Shown piece by piece: positions 1 through 8,443 of a stretch of 64,000 nt of DNA. Both the position numbers and the translations under genes were made by a program. The notes under the pieces were generated by a model. The model saw nothing but the letters and a program-made list of their open reading frames with translations, did not search any database and was not told the DNA's origin. Origin of the DNA: an uncultured Eubacterium sp. (GTDB lineage: Bacteria; Bacillota; Clostridia; Lachnospirales; Lachnospiraceae); contig CAJTZN010000009.1 in assembly GCA_910584065.1 (NCBI GenBank), forward strand, positions 1 to 64,000, written 5' to 3'. Each line of letters starts with the position of its first letter. Position 1 is the first letter of the stretch.

Positions 1-612
1 GAGGGTTATACGTTAGAGTGGCAGACAAGTGACGCACAGGTGGCAACTGTGGAAGGCAACAACGCAAAAGCAACTGTTACAGGTATCAAACCGGGTGAGG
101 TCACGATCACGCTCGTTGTAAAAGCGGCCGATGGTAAAGAAGCAGCTAAAAAGGAAATCAAACTGACTGTGGCAGAAGCGTTCAAAGGTAAGGACATTTC
201 AATTGATTTGTCTAAAGTAACCAAGGCAGAGTCAAATGCTGAGGGTACGTTGAAACAGGTGAAAGATGCAAGTGGTAAGGTGACAGCACTAGAAGTAGAG
301 AACGAAGCAGCTGGTTTGAGTGCTGAACTTCCGAATAAACTTGTCACAGGTGATAAGCTTCAAGTTACAGTAAAGGGAAGTTTTTCTGACGGATCAGCAG
401 GATTCCGTGTCTATATGGGCAAGGGAGGAGTTAATGGTAGCGTCGAGAATCCCGGATTGGGACTACTCGGTGAGAATGTAAAAACAGGTCCGTTTACGTG
501 TACTGTTGAATTAAAAGCAAATGGGGATTGTTCACATCTTTGCATCAGAGTTCCTATGGGAGGTAAAATTACTGGGGTTACGATCACGGAGATCCTGATT
601 AAGTATCTTTGA
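1..612 (+). CDS. 3' end of secreted Ig-like / carbohydrate-binding-like modular protein (partial)
   Basis: The frame is open from base 1, so the gene starts upstream of the window; a GTG at 40 is only an internal valine. The first 60 or so visible residues form a Big_2-type Ig-like domain (the W-Q-T-S-D and G-E-V-T-I-T-L features). The remaining 140 residues are a beta-rich module containing G-F-R-V-Y-M-G and ending G-V-T-I-T-E-I. The last module of the xylanase at 32463-36512 has the same layout (S-D-G-F-R-M-W, G-V-T-I-T-G-I), so this is probably the tail of another secreted polysaccharidase. The catalytic part is not visible and the enzyme family cannot be named. A hairpin terminator follows at 697. 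Confidence 0.75.
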   Translation, partial: EGYTLEWQTSDAQVATVEGNNAKATVTGIKPGEVTITLVVKAADGKEAAKKEIKLTVAEAFKGKDISIDLSKVTKAESNAEGTLKQVKDASGKVTALEVENEAAGLSAELPNKLVTGDKLQVTVKGSFSDGSAGFRVYMGKGGVNGSVENPGLGLLGENVKTGPFTCTVELKANGDCSHLCIRVPMGGKITGVTITEILIKYL

Positions 613-696
613 TGGTCATGTGAGTTGACGTATAGCAGGTACTGGTTTTGTAGTTATGGTATTTAAGTAACTATAGATTATGAAGCCGTAAAAAAT

Positions 697-744
697 AAGA
701 ATCGCAATCTTTTGAGAAATCAGGGGATTGCGGTTCTTCTATTT
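697..744 (+). terminator. Rho-independent terminator
   Basis: A 13-bp stem (697-709 with 726-738, one G-U wobble) with a 16-nt loop is followed by a short T-rich run. It lies 85 bp after the stop of the partial secreted-protein gene. Confidence 0.75.
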
Positions 745-854
745 TGCCAAATAAAAGCCTATTGATTTTTATTTGCCGTACACAATTTCATAAGGTTGCA
801 GTGAAAGAAAGTAAAATGTGGGTAAAATATGCTCGATGTATCCATATTGCAAGG

Positions 855-886
855 TTGACAAAACTATACTGGTATGTTACTATAAT
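855..886 (+). promoter_or_regulatory. Possible promoter in the 613-980 intergenic stretch
   Basis: TTGACA at 855-860 is followed by TACTAT at 878-883 (spacer 17) or by TATAAT at 881-886 (spacer 20). It points toward the decayed Rpn-type remnant and may be that gene's old promoter. Apart from this and the terminator at 697, nothing recognisable was seen in 613-980. Confidence 0.4.
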
Positions 887-980
887 GAAAAGCATTACTA
901 TTCTTTTTATCTGTTAGAATTTAAATCTTTTTCATTTCAAAGAACGTCAATGCTTTATTCCAAAAAATCAGAAAAAAGCG

Positions 981-1309
981 GTGAGGTTATTTGAAAGGGA
1001 ATTTTTAACAGCCAACCGGGCGGAGGTGGTTCAGATGAGTATATTTGAATATGATGAGGAATTGCATATGGCAACGGTGCGGGAAGAAGGCCGGGAGGAA
1101 GGCCGAGAAGAAGGTTTGAAGGAGGGCTGGCAGGAGGGTTTCAAAGAAGCAAGGATGAGGGCCAGCAGAATGGCTTTAAAGAGAACAAGGATGAGATCTG
1201 GCAGAAAGGTTTCAAAGAGGACAAGGAGAAGGGCCGGCTGGAAGGTTTGAGGGGTGGCCTAAAACTGGTGGAGGTTGGTAAACAAGGTGAAAAACACGTT
1301 TCACTATAG
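981..1309 (+). pseudogene. Remnant of Rpn-family (PD-(D/E)XK nuclease/transposase-like) C-terminus
   Basis: Only the C-terminal part of the family is visible: a short stretch containing E-Y-D-E-E-L-H-M, then the charged R-E-E-G-R-E-E-G type repeats typical of Rpn proteins. The open frame from GTG 981 runs to 1250, but after about 1147 the repeat character (D-K-E-K-G-R-L-E-G) continues in the frame one base back, to a TAG at 1307. The N-terminal nuclease domain is absent. I read this as a truncated, frameshifted relic and not a functional small gene. The family assignment rests on the repeat style and the preceding motif. Confidence 0.6.
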
Positions 1310-1369
1310 TAAAGTGCGTTTCCATCGAACTTTCATTAAACTTTCAACCCTGAAAAAATGAGCACGTAC

Positions 1370-1399
1370 TTGACAGTTCGTGCCTTTTTGCTATATACT
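1370..1399 (+). promoter_or_regulatory. Promoter of the leuB-ilvD-ilvB(-serC-serA) run
   Basis: TTGACA at 1370-1375 and TATACT at 1394-1399 are separated by 18 bp. The expected RNA start, near 1406, lies downstream of the GTG that opens the longest leuB frame, which supports the internal ATG at 1466 as the real start. The resulting leader of about 60 nt is too short for a T-box. Confidence 0.65.
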
Positions 1400-1465
1400 A
1401 AAAAGGCTATTAAAATTTTGAGAGTTATGCCTGTATGTGAAAAACGGCAGAATGTGAGGGGAACT

Positions 1466-2551
1466 ATGGATTTTCATATTGCATTGATTCCCGGCGATGG
1501 CATAGGGCCGGAAATCGTGGCGGAAGCCAGAAAAGTATTAGATAAGATCGGAGAGGTCTACGGACACTCTTTTGAATATGAGGAGCTATTGATGGGCGGT
1601 TGTTCCATCGACGCTTACGGCGAACCCCTGACGAAGGAGACGCTCGAGCGGGCGAAAAAAAGCGATTCCGTCCTTCTCGGCGCCGTCGGCGGGACGGTGG
1701 GAAAGGACAGCTGGTACGACCTGCCGCCGGATAAACGGCCAGAGGCAGGACTATTGCAGATCCGCAAGGGACTGGGCCTGTTTTGTAACCTGAGACCGGC
1801 GGTGCTGTTCGATGAACTGAGCGGTGCGTGTCCGCTCAAAGAGGAACTGACCCGCGGCGGCTTTGATTTTGTCGTCACGAGGGAGCTGACCGGCGGCCTG
1901 TATTTCGGAGAGAGGCACACGGAAGAGGTCGATGGTGTCCTGCGGGCGACGGACACGCTCACGTACGATGAAAATGAAATACGGCGCATCGCGAAATGGG
2001 CGTTTGATGTGGCCGGAAAGCGGAATAAAAAGGTTTGCAGCGTCGATAAGGCAAACGTACTCGACTCTTCCCGGTTATGGAGAAAAGTCGTGAAGGAAGT
2101 GAGCGCGGACTATCCGGATATTGAACTGACCGATATGCTCGTCGACAACTGCGCCATGCAGATCGTAAAAGACCCGAAACAGTTTGATGTCATTTTAACG
2201 GAGAATATGTTCGGCGATATTTTGTCAGACGAGGCGAGTATGGTTACGGGTTCGATCGGTATGCTGGCTTCCGCCAGTTTAGGCGAGGGCACGCTCGGCA
2301 TGTATGAACCGAGCCACGGTGCCGCGCCGGACATCGCCGGGCAGAACAAAGCGAATCCGATCGCCACGATCCTGTCGGCGGCGATGATGTTAAAATATTC
2401 CTTTAACCTTGTGAAAGAATCGGATGCCATCGAGCGCGCCGTCAAAGAAGTGCTGAAAAAAGGATTGCGGACGATCGATATTATGGATGAGGGAAAGACC
2501 TGTCTGGGGACAAAAGAAATGGGTGACGCGATTTTAGGGGAGATTCATTAG
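1466..2551 (+). CDS. leuB: 3-isopropylmalate dehydrogenase
   Basis: It oxidatively decarboxylates 3-isopropylmalate in leucine synthesis, in the cytoplasm. At 361 residues it is normal length. The N-terminal G-D-G-I-G-P-E motif is at residues 10-16, the family signature N-M-F-G-D-I-L-S-D-E at about 247-256, and the E-P-S-H-G-A-A-P-D-I nucleotide-site segment from 281. The frame is open from 1358, but that extension contains the promoter and has no Shine-Dalgarno. ATG 1466 follows an AGGGG and gives a standard N-terminus. It opens a run with ilvD and ilvB; leuA, leuC, leuD and ilvC are not in the window. Confidence 0.95.
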   Translation: MDFHIALIPGDGIGPEIVAEARKVLDKIGEVYGHSFEYEELLMGGCSIDAYGEPLTKETLERAKKSDSVLLGAVGGTVGKDSWYDLPPDKRPEAGLLQIRKGLGLFCNLRPAVLFDELSGACPLKEELTRGGFDFVVTRELTGGLYFGERHTEEVDGVLRATDTLTYDENEIRRIAKWAFDVAGKRNKKVCSVDKANVLDSSRLWRKVVKEVSADYPDIELTDMLVDNCAMQIVKDPKQFDVILTENMFGDILSDEASMVTGSIGMLASASLGEGTLGMYEPSHGAAPDIAGQNKANPIATILSAAMMLKYSFNLVKESDAIERAVKEVLKKGLRTIDIMDEGKTCLGTKEMGDAILGEIH

Positions 2552-2645
2552 GATAATACAGTATGCGCAATAAAGCAACGGAACGGAAGTCCTACAGAAC
2601 GGAAGATCTGCGGAACTGAAGTTTCGAGCGGAAAAGAGGTAAGTT

Positions 2646-4313
2646 ATGAAAAGTGATTCGGTGAAAAAAGGTATGCAGACCGCCCCGCAGCGTTCGTTGT
2701 TCAACGCGCTGGGTATGACAAAAGAAGAACTTGACAAACCATTGGTCGGTATCGTCAGTTCTTATAACGAGATTGTGCCAGGACACATGAATATTGATAA
2801 AATCGTAGAGGCAGTAAAGCTCGGCGTGGCGATGGCGGGCGGAACGCCTATCGTATTCCCGGCGATCGCCGTCTGTGACGGGATCGCGATGGGCCATGTC
2901 GGCATGAAATATTCCCTCGTCACGAGGGATCTGATCGCGGATTCTACGGAGTGTATGGCGGTCGCCCACGCGTTTGACGCGCTGGTGATGGTGCCAAACT
3001 GTGACAAAAACGTGCCGGGCCTTCTGATGGCGGCGGCGAGAGTCAATGTGCCGACGGTATTTGTGAGCGGCGGCCCGATGCTTGCCGGCCACGTACAGGG
3101 AAGAAAAACCAGTCTTTCCAGTATGTTTGAGGCGGTCGGTTCCCATGCGGCGGGAACGATGACGGAAGAAGATGTAGAAGATTTTGTCAGCCACGCCTGT
3201 CCGACGTGCGGTTCCTGTTCGGGGATGTACACGGCAAACAGCATGAACTGCCTGACGGAAGCGATCGGAATGGGACTGCAGGGAAATGGAACGATCCCGG
3301 CCGTTTACTCCGAGAGGCTGAAACTGGCGAAGCATGCGGGAATGAAAGTGATGGAGCTGTATGAGAAAAACATCCGTCCGAGTGACATCATGACAGAAAA
3401 AGCGTTTTTGAATGCGCTTACGGTCGATATGGCGCTTGGCTGCTCCACAAACAGTATGCTCCACCTTCCGGCGATCGCGCACGAAGCGGGCGTGAACTTA
3501 AATCTGGACCTCGCCAATGAGATGAGTGCAAAAACGCCAAATCTCTGCCATTTAGCGCCGGCAGGGCCGACTTATATGGAAGATCTGAACGAAGCAGGCG
3601 GCGTATACGCCGTGATGAATGAATTGAATAAAAAAGGATTATTATATACCGATCTCATTACCGTGACCGGAAAAACAGTGGGAGAGAACATAGGGGGCTG
3701 TGTCAACCGGAATCCGGAGGTGATCCGTCCCGTGGAGAATCCGTACAGTGAGACGGGCGGCATCGCCGTTCTGAAAGGAAATCTCGCGCCGGATTCCGCC
3801 GTCGTGAAACGCTCCGCCGTCGTGCCGGAGATGATGGTGCATGAGGGGCCGGCACGCGTATTTGACTGTGAAGAGGATGCGATCGCTGCCATCAAGGGCG
3901 GCAGTATCGTGGCGGGAGACGTCGTCGTCATCCGGTACGAGGGGCCGAAAGGCGGGCCGGGTATGCGTGAGATGCTGAATCCGACATCGGCGATCGCCGG
4001 CATGGGACTCGGCTCATCCGTCGCACTCATTACGGACGGACGGTTCTCCGGAGCGAGCCGCGGCGCCTCGATCGGCCATGTGTCGCCGGAGGCAGCAGTC
4101 GGCGGCCCGATCGCCCTCGTCGAAGAGGGAGATACGATCCGCATCGACATTCCGGCCAATAAACTGGAGCTGGATGTCAGTGACGAAGTACTCGCAGAGC
4201 GTCGGAAAAACTGGCAGCCGAGAGAACCGAAGATCACGACAGGGTATCTGGCGCGGTATGCGAATATGGTAACGTCTGGAAATACAGGCGCTGTGTTAAA
4301 AAATGAATTTTAG
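2646..4313 (+). CDS. ilvD: Dihydroxy-acid dehydratase
   Basis: An Fe-S enzyme that dehydrates 2,3-dihydroxy-isovalerate and -methylvalerate to the keto acids used for valine, isoleucine and leucine. The 555 residues match the family. The cluster-binding context C-D-K-N-V-P-G has its cysteine at 119, and P-T-C-G-S-C-S-G-M has cysteines at 188 and 191. The C-terminal part holds the conserved K-G-G-P-G-M and D-G-R-F-S-G-A-S-R-G segments. ATG 2646 follows AGAGG. It lies 94 bp after leuB and 32 bp before ilvB, consistent with one transcript. Confidence 0.96.
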   Translation: MKSDSVKKGMQTAPQRSLFNALGMTKEELDKPLVGIVSSYNEIVPGHMNIDKIVEAVKLGVAMAGGTPIVFPAIAVCDGIAMGHVGMKYSLVTRDLIADSTECMAVAHAFDALVMVPNCDKNVPGLLMAAARVNVPTVFVSGGPMLAGHVQGRKTSLSSMFEAVGSHAAGTMTEEDVEDFVSHACPTCGSCSGMYTANSMNCLTEAIGMGLQGNGTIPAVYSERLKLAKHAGMKVMELYEKNIRPSDIMTEKAFLNALTVDMALGCSTNSMLHLPAIAHEAGVNLNLDLANEMSAKTPNLCHLAPAGPTYMEDLNEAGGVYAVMNELNKKGLLYTDLITVTGKTVGENIGGCVNRNPEVIRPVENPYSETGGIAVLKGNLAPDSAVVKRSAVVPEMMVHEGPARVFDCEEDAIAAIKGGSIVAGDVVVIRYEGPKGGPGMREMLNPTSAIAGMGLGSSVALITDGRFSGASRGASIGHVSPEAAVGGPIALVEEGDTIRIDIPANKLELDVSDEVLAERRKNWQPREPKITTGYLARYANMVTSGNTGAVLKNEF

Positions 4314-4345
4314 CGTGAAAGAATACTGGAAAGAGGTGCATAGTT

Positions 4346-6034
4346 ATGCAATTAAACGGTTCCCAAATCCTGATCGAATGTTTACTGGAGCAAGGGGTGG
4401 ATACGATATTTGGTTATCCCGGCGGGGCGATTTTAAATGTATATGATGAACTGTATCGGTATCAGGACAGACTGCGCCACATACTGACGTCCCACAAGCA
4501 GGGGGCGTCCCATGCGGCAGACGGTTATGCGAGAGCGACGGGGAAGGTCGGAGTCTGTATGGCGACGAGCGGCCCGGGCGCTACCAATCTCGTAACAGGT
4601 ATCGCGACCGCCTATATGGACTCGGTGCCGATGGTGGCGATCACCTGTAATGTAACGCTTCCGCTTTTAGGAAAGGACAGCTTTCAGGAGGTGGACATCG
4701 CCGGCGTCACAATGCCGATCACGAAGCACAGTTTTATCGTGAAGGATGTCAATGATCTGGCGGCGGCCATACGGTCAGCATTTAAAATCGCGCAGACAGG
4801 ACGACCGGGGCCGGTACTCGTCGATATTCCGAAAGATGTCACAGCGGCTGTCACGGAATTTGAGCCGAAGACGCCGGAGATCATCCCGAGAAAGACCGAT
4901 ACGATCCGTGAGAGCGACATTGATGCCGTTTTACAGGCGATTCGTGGTTCCGAGCGCCCGATGATCTTTGTCGGCGGCGGAAATGTGTTATCCGGCGACA
5001 GCGCGGAATTAAAAGAATTTGTCAAAAAGGTAGACGCGCCTGTGACCGATACACTCATGGGCAAAGGAGCCTTTGACGGGACCGATGAGTATTATATGGG
5101 AATGCTCGGTATGCACGGGACGAAGGCGGCGAATTTGAGCGTGACGGAATGTGATCTTCTGATCGCGCTCGGCGTGCGGTTTTCTGACCGTGTTGTCGGA
5201 AAGTCCGATAAGTTTGCTTACAACGCGAAGATCATCCACATCGACATCGACGCGGCAGAAGTCAATAAAAATATACAGGTGGATTATTCGATCATCGGGG
5301 ATCTGAAGTCGATCCTTGAGATTTTAAATAAAAAGCTGGAAAACCAGTACCACCGGGCATGGATCGATAAAGTGCTCGCGCGGAAGGCGGCAATGCCGAT
5401 GCGCTACCGCGACGACGTGCTGACCGGCCCGTATATCATTGAGCGCATTTATGAACTGACCGGCGGCGACGCCATTATTTCCACCGACGTCGGGCAGCAC
5501 CAGATGTGGGCGGCGCAGTATTTTTCCTATCGGAACCCGCGGACGCTTTTGACATCCGGCGGCATGGGGACGATGGGGTACGGACTTGGCGCCAGCATCG
5601 GAGCGAAAGTCGGTATGCCGGATAAACACGTATTTAATATCGCAGGGGATGGCTGTTTCCGAATGAATATGAATGAGCTTGCGACGGCATCGCGCTACAA
5701 GATCCCGATCATCCAGGTGATCTTTGATAACCATGCGCTCGGAATGGTGCGCCAGTGGCAGACATTGTTCTACGGGAAGCGGTATTCCAATACGATATTA
5801 GAAGACCAGGTGGATTATGTGAAGGTATCAGAGGCACTCGGCGCGAAAGCATATGAGGTGACGAGCCGGGACGAGGTAGATGGTGTGATCCGGGAAGCTA
5901 TGTCATGTGACGGACCGGTTGTGATCAACTGTGTACTCGATCAGGATGACAAGGTGTGGCCAATGGTAGCGCCGGGAGCGCCGATTGAGGAGTCGTTCGC
6001 AGAAGAGGATCTGGTAGATAAAGAAAGCATTTAG
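4346..6034 (+). CDS. ilvB: Acetolactate synthase large subunit
   Basis: A ThDP enzyme that condenses pyruvate to acetolactate or with 2-oxobutyrate. The 562 residues have the normal order: N-terminal PYR domain (F-G-Y-P-G-G-A-I near 26), central FAD-type domain and C-terminal ThDP-binding domain with G-D-G-C-F-R-M-N-M-N-E-L and I-F-D-N. In the highly conserved H-E-Q-G segment of the family the sequence reads H-K-Q-G, so residue 51, the glutamate that activates ThDP, is lysine (codon aag at 4496-4498). No ilvN regulatory-subunit gene follows; serC starts 21 bp later. Identity as IlvB-type is firm, activity is uncertain. Confidence 0.93.
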   Translation: MQLNGSQILIECLLEQGVDTIFGYPGGAILNVYDELYRYQDRLRHILTSHKQGASHAADGYARATGKVGVCMATSGPGATNLVTGIATAYMDSVPMVAITCNVTLPLLGKDSFQEVDIAGVTMPITKHSFIVKDVNDLAAAIRSAFKIAQTGRPGPVLVDIPKDVTAAVTEFEPKTPEIIPRKTDTIRESDIDAVLQAIRGSERPMIFVGGGNVLSGDSAELKEFVKKVDAPVTDTLMGKGAFDGTDEYYMGMLGMHGTKAANLSVTECDLLIALGVRFSDRVVGKSDKFAYNAKIIHIDIDAAEVNKNIQVDYSIIGDLKSILEILNKKLENQYHRAWIDKVLARKAAMPMRYRDDVLTGPYIIERIYELTGGDAIISTDVGQHQMWAAQYFSYRNPRTLLTSGGMGTMGYGLGASIGAKVGMPDKHVFNIAGDGCFRMNMNELATASRYKIPIIQVIFDNHALGMVRQWQTLFYGKRYSNTILEDQVDYVKVSEALGAKAYEVTSRDEVDGVIREAMSCDGPVVINCVLDQDDKVWPMVAPGAPIEESFAEEDLVDKESI

Positions 6035-6055
6035 CTGATAAAGGAGGATATAACA

Positions 6056-7138
6056 ATGGCCAGAGTGTATAATTTTTCGGCAGGCCCAGCCGTTTTGCCG
6101 GAAGAAGTGTTAAAAGAAGCAGCAGAGGAGATGTTAGATTACAGGGGAACAGGTATGTCCGTTATGGAAATGAGCCATCGTTCCAAAGCGTACGATGAGA
6201 TCATTAAGACTGCGGAAAAGGATCTGCGGGAACTGATGAACATTCCTGACAATTACAAAGTCCTGTTTTTGCAGGGCGGCGCTTCCCAGCAGTTTGCGAT
6301 GATCCCGATGAACCTGATGAAGAACGGTGTGGCGGACTATATCGTGACCGGACAGTGGGCGAAAAAAGCGTACGCCGAGGCGTGCAAATACGGGAAGGCA
6401 AATAAGATCGCATCTTCCGAGGATCAGACATTTTCGTACATTCCGGACTGCCAGGATCTTCCGATCAGCGAAGACGCAGATTATGTTTATATTTGTGAAA
6501 ACAATACGATTTATGGGACGAAGTTTAAGACGCTCCCGAATACAAAGGGAAAAACGCTCGTGGCAGACGTTTCTTCCTGCTTTCTGTCCGAGCCGGTTGA
6601 CGTGGAGAAATACGGCGTCATTTACGGCGGCGTACAGAAAAATATCGGCCCGGCAGGTGTCGTGATCGTCATTATACGCGAAGACCTGATCCCGGATCAG
6701 GTCGATGAGAAGGTGCCGACGATGCTCCAGTACAAGATCCATGCGGATGCGCAGAGTTTGTATAACACGCCGCCGGCATACGGCATTTACATCTGCGGCA
6801 AGGTGTTCCAGTGGATCAAGAAAATGGGCGGCCTGACGGAAATGAAGAAGAGAAATGAGGAAAAGGCAAAGATCCTGTACGACTTTTTGGATGAGAGCAA
6901 ATTATTCCGCGGAACGGTGCGGAAAGAAGACCGTTCGCTGATGAACGTGCCATTTGTTACAGGAAACGAAGAACTGGATGCGAAATTCGTCAAAGAAGCG
7001 AAGGAAGCGGGGTTGGAAAACCTGAAGGGCCACCGCACGGTAGGCGGCATGCGCGCCAGCATTTACAACGCGATGCCAAAAGAAGGCGTCGAAAAACTGG
7101 TTGCCTTTATGAAAGAATTTGAAGCAAACAATGCGTAA
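6056..7138 (+). CDS. serC: Phosphoserine aminotransferase
   Basis: A PLP enzyme converting 3-phosphohydroxypyruvate to phosphoserine. The 360 residues match the family, with the N-terminal F-S-A-G-P-A-V-L-P and the PLP lysine in G-G-V-Q-K-N-I-G at about residue 195. ATG 6056 follows AAGGAGG. It sits between ilvB (21 bp) and serA (18 bp), so the branched-chain and serine genes are probably co-transcribed. The last enzyme of the serine route, SerB, is not in the window. Confidence 0.96.
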   Translation: MARVYNFSAGPAVLPEEVLKEAAEEMLDYRGTGMSVMEMSHRSKAYDEIIKTAEKDLRELMNIPDNYKVLFLQGGASQQFAMIPMNLMKNGVADYIVTGQWAKKAYAEACKYGKANKIASSEDQTFSYIPDCQDLPISEDADYVYICENNTIYGTKFKTLPNTKGKTLVADVSSCFLSEPVDVEKYGVIYGGVQKNIGPAGVVIVIIREDLIPDQVDEKVPTMLQYKIHADAQSLYNTPPAYGIYICGKVFQWIKKMGGLTEMKKRNEEKAKILYDFLDESKLFRGTVRKEDRSLMNVPFVTGNEELDAKFVKEAKEAGLENLKGHRTVGGMRASIYNAMPKEGVEKLVAFMKEFEANNA

Positions 7139-7156
7139 TGAATAAAGAAGGAGAGA

Positions 7157-8326
7157 ATGATGAGCGTTAAAATAAATTGTCTGAATCCGATCGCAGCATG
7201 CGGGCTGGATCTGTTTGATGATACGTATGAAATTGTGGAGGATGTAACGGCGGCGGACGCGGTACTTGTCCGCAGCGCGTCGATGCACGATATGGAACTA
7301 TCGGATGACCTGCTGGCCGTGGCGAGAGCCGGTGCGGGCGTGAATAATATTCCGCTTGAAAAATGCGCGGACAAAGGAATCGTCGTATTCAATACGCCGG
7401 GCGCTAACGCCAATGGCGTGAAGGAACTCGTCGTGGCGGCGATGCTCCTTGCGACCCGTGATATTGTGGGCGGTATCGAGTGGGTGAAGGAACATAAAGA
7501 CGACGCCGATATCGCGAAAGCGGCAGAGCAGGCGAAAAAAGCGTTTGCCGGAAGCGAGATCGCCGGCAAAAAGCTGGGAATCATCGGTTTAGGCGCGATC
7601 GGCGTTCTCGTGGCCAATGCGGCCAACCGCCTCGGTATGGACGTGTATGGATGCGATCCGTATCTTTCGGTGGACAACGCGCTCAATATGTCAAGGGATA
7701 TTACACTCGTGAAAACATACGAAGAGATCTACAGCGAGTGTGATTTTATCACCGTTCATGTGCCGCTTTTGGATTCCACCAAAGGAATGTTTGATAAAGA
7801 GGCGTTTGATAAAATGAAAGACGGCGTCGTATTCCTCAACTTCTCACGGGACACGCTCGTCAACGAAACGGATCTGCGCGCTGCGCTCACGAGCGGAAAG
7901 GTGAAGAAGTATGTCGTGGATTTCCCAAATCCGACGACGGCAGACCTTCCAAACACGATCGTTACGCCGCATCTTGGCGCTTCGACGCAGGAATCGGAAG
8001 ATAACTGCGCGAAGATGGCGGTAAAAGAGATCCGTGAGTTCATCGAGAACGGAAATATTAAGAATTCCGTGAACTATCCGACCTGTGATGCCGGCGTGTG
8101 CGCGACGGAGGGACGTGTCGCTGTGGCACATAAAAATGTGCACTCGATGCTCTCCCAGTTTACGACCGTATTTGCCAAAGAGGGAATCAACATTGAGAAT
8201 ATGGTGAATAAGAGCCGCGGCAATTACGCGTATACGATCTTTGATATTTGCAGCGAGGCGACGGACGCCATCGTGAAGGATTTGGAGGGGATCAACGGCG
8301 TGATCAAAGTGAGGATCGTCAAGTAG
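7157..8326 (+). CDS. serA: D-3-phosphoglycerate dehydrogenase with C-terminal ACT domain
   Basis: Oxidises 3-phosphoglycerate as the first step of serine synthesis. In the 389 residues the substrate-binding domain is followed by a Rossmann motif I-G-L-G-A-I-G (about 145) and the catalytic-histidine segment T-P-H-L-G-A-S-T. The last 75 or so residues look like a short ACT domain (H-S-M-L-S-Q-F, G-I-N-I-E-N-M), the usual site of serine feedback. ATG 7157 follows AAGGAGAG, 18 bp after serC. It is the last gene of the run before a structured 117-bp spacer. Confidence 0.95.
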   Translation: MMSVKINCLNPIAACGLDLFDDTYEIVEDVTAADAVLVRSASMHDMELSDDLLAVARAGAGVNNIPLEKCADKGIVVFNTPGANANGVKELVVAAMLLATRDIVGGIEWVKEHKDDADIAKAAEQAKKAFAGSEIAGKKLGIIGLGAIGVLVANAANRLGMDVYGCDPYLSVDNALNMSRDITLVKTYEEIYSECDFITVHVPLLDSTKGMFDKEAFDKMKDGVVFLNFSRDTLVNETDLRAALTSGKVKKYVVDFPNPTTADLPNTIVTPHLGASTQESEDNCAKMAVKEIREFIENGNIKNSVNYPTCDAGVCATEGRVAVAHKNVHSMLSQFTTVFAKEGINIENMVNKSRGNYAYTIFDICSEATDAIVKDLEGINGVIKVRIVK

Positions 8327-8346
8327 TAGAAGGCAAAGAGAACAGA

Positions 8347-8443
8347 GTGGAGCGTCCATGTTCCACTCCACGGGTTTGTGTCTGCGCGCTGTTTGTCACA
8401 AACATCAGGAAGCGTAAAAAACAGCGCAGAAATGAGGAAAGCA
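8347..8443 (+). promoter_or_regulatory. Structured leader with alternating hairpin arms upstream of the ABC importer
   Basis: Three stems can be drawn. One joins the halves of an imperfect repeat at 8347-8368. The second is a perfect 7-bp pair, 8374-8380 with 8397-8403. The third is a perfect 9-bp pair, 8386-8394 with 8419-8427. The last two interleave, so they are mutually exclusive or form a pseudoknot, and the final arm ends just before the Shine-Dalgarno of the gene at 8444. There is no T tract after the stems. A regulatory role is inference. Confidence 0.4.

Noticed and set aside
1310..1465. T-box or leucine attenuator before leuB
   Set aside because: The promoter at 1370-1399 leaves only about 60 nt of leader, with no stem set or T-box consensus.
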